Origin: a virus
Length of the DNA stretch: 28,817 bases
Direction: 5' to 3' (one strand)
IMG/VR virus record: IMGVR_UViG_3300027839_001529
Span: 1 to 28,817 of that record
The notes under the pieces were generated by a model. The model worked only from the letters and a program-made list of their open reading frames with translations, was not told where the DNA came from and did not search any database. Below, one piece after another: positions 28,401 through 28,817 of the stretch. Every line of letters begins with the position of its first letter. Position 1 is the first letter of the stretch. A program made the position numbers and the translations under genes.

Positions 28401-28817
28401 AACATTAATTAATAACCAACCAACTGGCGGTACAGGATCTGGATGCCAAGTTGATTTAAATTGGAGTGTCAAATCATTGGATGTTACGGATCCAGGCAGT
28501 TTCCAAGTAACTCCTGAAATAAAAATTTCAGCGCCAATAAATGGTTCTGGTTGTACTTCGTTAGTAACAGCCACAGCAACAGCAACGCTATCTGGTATTG
28601 TTAACTCTGTTACTATTATTGACGGAGGTACTGGATATGATACTGCACCAACTATTAGTTTTAGTGGAGGCGGCGGCTCGTTGGCGGCCGCAACTGCTAC
28701 TTTAGCAGGATCGATTTCAGCAATAACTATTTCAAACATTGGCGATGTAAAATATCAACCATCATCTGCTAGTGTAGCAGTAATTGGTACTACTGCTGGT
28801 TCTGGATTAACAGTATC
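19465..28817 (+). CDS. 7: Giant baseplate wedge protein, gp7-like (3' end outside window)
   Basis: An open frame starts at ATG 19465, one base after the gp6 stop, and runs without a stop to the window edge: at least 3117 codons, three times T4 gp7 (1032 residues). It begins MTERTFKKLPQILQTNTLDK. Position directly after gp6 argues for gp7, the large wedge protein that joins gp6, gp8 and gp10 in T4. Residue-level evidence is weaker. The first about 1850 residues hold aromatic-rich blocks (for example THPWEMLGFASKPSWWD near 23110-23165), which I associate with conserved large structural proteins of marine T4-like phages. Two flagellin-IN-like units lie near 25795-26190. From about 27235 the protein repeats the GxGY/HNLG cassette of gp6. 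It may combine gp7 with receptor-facing modules. The open frame is certain and the gp7 name is moderately supported. Confidence 0.68.
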   Translation, partial: MTERTFKKLPQILQTNTLDKFFQSTIDQWFSDDNTSKVTGYIGRKDPKSFKPDQDFFLPEIDYTRQNYQLEPVLTTKDIDTAEITNALFYDDTIKTLAVEGSNVDNHNRLFKSKAYSWAPPIDIDKFINYENYYWYEPAELIRFDIIQGSTNLNIVSDIIGKTSFTSYNEVKFTNGLKVRFTGSNISPQGYLNKDYIVTGVGTSIDLLDITSPVLNDTRAYTPTLITDKIDYITIERGAVDTNPWSRTNGWYHKDVLLRGTGISTGVTYNDIVDNPWDKTGDVWDEVSWDSTVTQKATEFALDSARKAVRPIIEFDNDLELYNYGIESAGIVNFAADQTYDIVHNASNVTIDGITIATDDTIIFLNSTNLLTFIKWDGEKIVNATSGATEGQWDSKPWDIDSGSGADQLGKIYRATVTSGVCTLVEIKSILTKQKILVTEGDERKGLEYHWTGSDWILSQSKTAQNDEPLFQLYDLNTIKLDDIGIYPSSDFTGNPIFSYKMSTGTADVVIGKALEYKEFGQVADIVFQNNLEDTTTWGTSSKYDIFGYKYYNQYNLNRDIGDVTFIENVDLVEDTLSYNNIHGNLSSQIAEFDDIASYDGKKIILINNAENYTSARWDIDEWDDDTPAEIAWAEQVDLALLEGQTGIYTINIDTSNGISRVLLNLTTTINHGDYVTISDGILYSGKDMTWQTDGWTEVKFKIPPETRKIDNFNNSWNPTNVFNKQRVIEKYKSDVDGTQEYILQTTPVTNSPADVIVTVDGDLAKQSTTSTAYDYNISDNTLTFTTNKILSKDQLIEVKSFTKDAVNLNDVHYFEIPDSLEANPDNNDITSASSSELQEHFTSIIQNQSDFSGIAYGNNNYRDSKKDLSLGLKILQHESSMLPLMGLLANHESFHILDSIRFNQRQYVNFKNKFLQRAEFLVTKHLTTPIDVFVDTILLDMYSTRSNLKVFQETKAFAFGDNFIKTDVTVPFNADHIDLSSLLSITGVNDRTKIIYIYKKNNIETNYSLLNQVSDYKFATTITSSGTTVTRIIFTDGVQKDDKIQIREFENIQNSFVPSTPSMLGMYQVYRPKAEGDNTYFNGTKNFIVGHDGSRTLMYGDYKDDCLLELEKRIYNAIPDKFISEDYMPELNQYEYVPGKFRDNDYSLFEYNRIMEPIYQRWSVENKVDIFTHRDYDGSSPFTWNYATEADRDGKEVPGAWRGIYLYYYDTHRPHTHPWEMLGFASKPSWWDAQYGTTLETNTALWSDLENGIIRAGARENFTDSSYLTNNPFKRTGLSNYIPVDGYGTLKDPVQSGIFGDPAVQITASGYTVPYGPHRDDPWRNGDYGPAEFSIRLNPVWPFIINKLAFLTRPAEWATKNWDTLNLKRAKAQKAQILFEDTSKRKKISELRFHQLGLTDTSTTKEYVFGYQQWIYNLLLDQGISYDVGFANDIKTAGVNLGYKTGGFISNNNITIQADSYSTTRDSDSIFIPIEDKSVAIYNSASEGVRSYSGVIIEVTSTGYKVFGYDPFNPVFRIIPSVTTGPSNSVDTEEVRVEEYTTHYDVVAEVEYGFEFSNVQEVFDFLISYQRYLTAVGFIFDEWDIDAETILDWKHAGKEFIFWAQLTTWDDGAFIALSPSAHKIKLDSTSLGRISSINEIINGTYSILDKNGGYIPASNLNIKREADTFSVSTVSGIGIYGLKVNTFKSEHVMFFENKTGFNDLIYDPVFRLRQEKLKLSAVKTNDWTGKVESGGYIIQNDTILPNFNTVANDYRKFHNTTDAVVSKAQRDSARHLTGYQPRDYLTNITGNDDISYEFYKGFIRQKGSNQSIKSLLRNTNITNEDALTLYEEFALKLSDFGATRITTDNEILIKATDVKVQNPLIEFTYESTSVDSLNDDVIQLNHTNDTRWLRKPKTPVMEVWPKNTIGTTEITALPTAGYVHKDDITYRAYDNTTLAGLNTNVNATTEPTVGSTAHIARGPNNEFSVHKLVDSGLKPEIIERIDGSITTAIVNITGQAVPTIVGTLITPTTKIGDTFEVTFDNDAGTKTTVALSTAEAASVDDPDAIPELTLELKTDVTSIAVNDSIYVNTTTSGAGTEVIFNSTPTDRPVVVIGTTVNPAISATATLLQINVDGTPITLAQSDDLAAIVSTITSGVANVTASAHNNILRIQKDTGGILTLYDPPLHEGTLRSLGIEEGTYYNDITITEILAAIIAADVPNLTITKISDTRLKLKSTTNRLEVKEGVGQALDRLLFTDKNGFEKQTVDTSQITIDTIVIDLNGGITQEDFLASKTAGGLLKLEYNGTALTIGGTGLAGVGMSSQTISITSSAISQHNFNNGDVIILKDVKKLDGSNAEIDGGYVVSLISETHIYNVKIVNGDAIITNKITNAVTTKSNVSSLSFYDIVSADRDYIKEITLDITSAMAPIQIKLGDTVDDGSILTSMVGYVDKYYGTEKLFSVPAGNITLKSVSGNPFTSGEFNISFTIEKKGKFTIPAIIEDTSQSASNILWWHKRNFRTKENAFANVQTNKSFYNLNDFVYIDNKPNGWVTSQHLDTLTHFGINALTVSSGGTNYVAADIGIPLSYATDVGNTVTSPSFSISAIDYKIKSIAITNKGQGYSSPPAVIFTGGGFDTEAVGQAVLSSAITDITVTNKGLGYQQVPTVEVSSSPSYSGKLWEIKHGLGQKLLNLELSVDSLTSKLAGTIYNAPIITFVDANNLTVDWGSTVTIGSIDIIKSEFVSSLQNSANIWNVTHNLGTQFCTIDIIYDDDTSAIGRLDHPIIEHTDANNVKVIFPTGVQKSGYVVCDKGTNNGTHIHTNTAATVWTVNHNLGKKLSNVDVTTLGSNIVSTDYTASIDATKYYNIKGNYDYPIINFVNENQLTVTFAQATAGKITVTRGPGTFDIVAVTTPHMELSHAGAGLVCSGIYLKNGGTGYTGGGFLGGGDLLTINNIGATFSEAAQFHVETVDGSGTITAISEVMDFYTYHGDYTVLPTTLINNQPTGGTGSGCQVDLNWSVKSLDVTDPGSFQVTPEIKISAPINGSGCTSLVTATATATLSGIVNSVTIIDGGTGYDTAPTISFSGGGGSLAAATATLAGSISAITISNIGDVKYQPSSASVAVIGTTAGSGLTV
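25795..26190 (+). repeat. Two flagellin-IN-like units in the gp7-like protein
   Basis: Residues about 2113-2182 read INVDGTPITLAQSDDLAAIV, then STITSGVANVTASAHNNILR and a DTGGILTLYD turn. This resembles the flagellin hypervariable IN motif (beta strand, loop, helix, beta hairpin). A second, looser copy follows (DITITEILAAIIAADVPNLT, ISDTRLKLKS). These motifs are common in surface proteins of flagella and some phage tails. Resemblance is by eye only. Confidence 0.4.
27440..28115 (+). repeat. Triple HNLG beta module in the gp7-like protein
   Basis: Three units, LWEIKHGLGQK (27445), IWNVTHNLGTQ (27664) and VWTVNHNLGKK (27889), occur in the same order, spacing and flanking context as those in gp6. 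Shared unit-specific details include FV-S at the end of unit 1, DHPIIE in unit 2 and ATKYYNI in unit 3. DNA similarity is patchy: 24 of 27 bases match around the ATKYYNI codons (16980 versus 27991). Confidence 0.8.

Noticed and set aside
1-28817. tRNA genes, integrase/att sites or insertion sequences (prophage or mobile element)
   Set aside because: All gaps are under about 110 bases and hold promoters or short junctions. No integrase, transposase, terminal repeats or tRNA-like cloverleaf was seen.

Overview
The window looks like a slice of a T4-like (Straboviridae/marine T4-superfamily) lytic myovirus genome. It is AT-rich, roughly one third G+C by eye, and densely packed with short overlaps between genes. 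It carries recognisable T4-type replication/recombination genes (gp46, gp47), the late sigma factor (gp55) and a run of baseplate genes (gp53, gp5, gp25, gp6 and a probable gp7). The host cannot be read directly. The base composition and an SbmA/BacA-type transporter resembling the proteobacterial family suggest a marine proteobacterium, possibly an alphaproteobacterium.

Left arm (1-5944, leftward). A near-consensus sigma70 promoter at 5969-5997 drives gp55, gp47, gp46, an SbmA/BacA-family peptide transporter, a radical SAM enzyme and an edge-truncated gene that looks acyltransferase-like. The last three are not core T4 genes. They sit directly behind the recombination nuclease and are tightly coupled. 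This trio is the best candidate in the window for an undescribed accessory system (peptide or envelope modification and transport), although its function is inference.

Right arm (6050-28817, rightward). Two late promoters of the form ACGATAAATA (core at 6021-6028 and 13112-13119) drive the structural genes. The first operon is a HIGH-motif nucleotidyltransferase whose N-terminus looks like a capsid-targeting/prohead-protease site, then a tube cap/initiator-like protein, gp53, a large 1045-residue hub protein and gp5. Here gp5 carries its T4-type lysozyme at the C-terminus instead of in the middle. The second operon is gp25, a giant gp6 (1982 residues) and a giant gp7-like protein (at least 3117 codons, open at the right edge).

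How it fits together. The early promoter makes the late sigma factor. That factor should then recognise the late promoter lying back-to-back with it in the same 105-bp gap and switch on baseplate synthesis. The two giant wedge proteins share a collinear cassette of about 1.6 kb (GxGY repeats, three HNLG beta modules, GxGY repeats) at a nearly constant offset of about 11.0 kb. This suggests duplication or repeated insertion of a surface-exposed module into neighbouring baseplate proteins.
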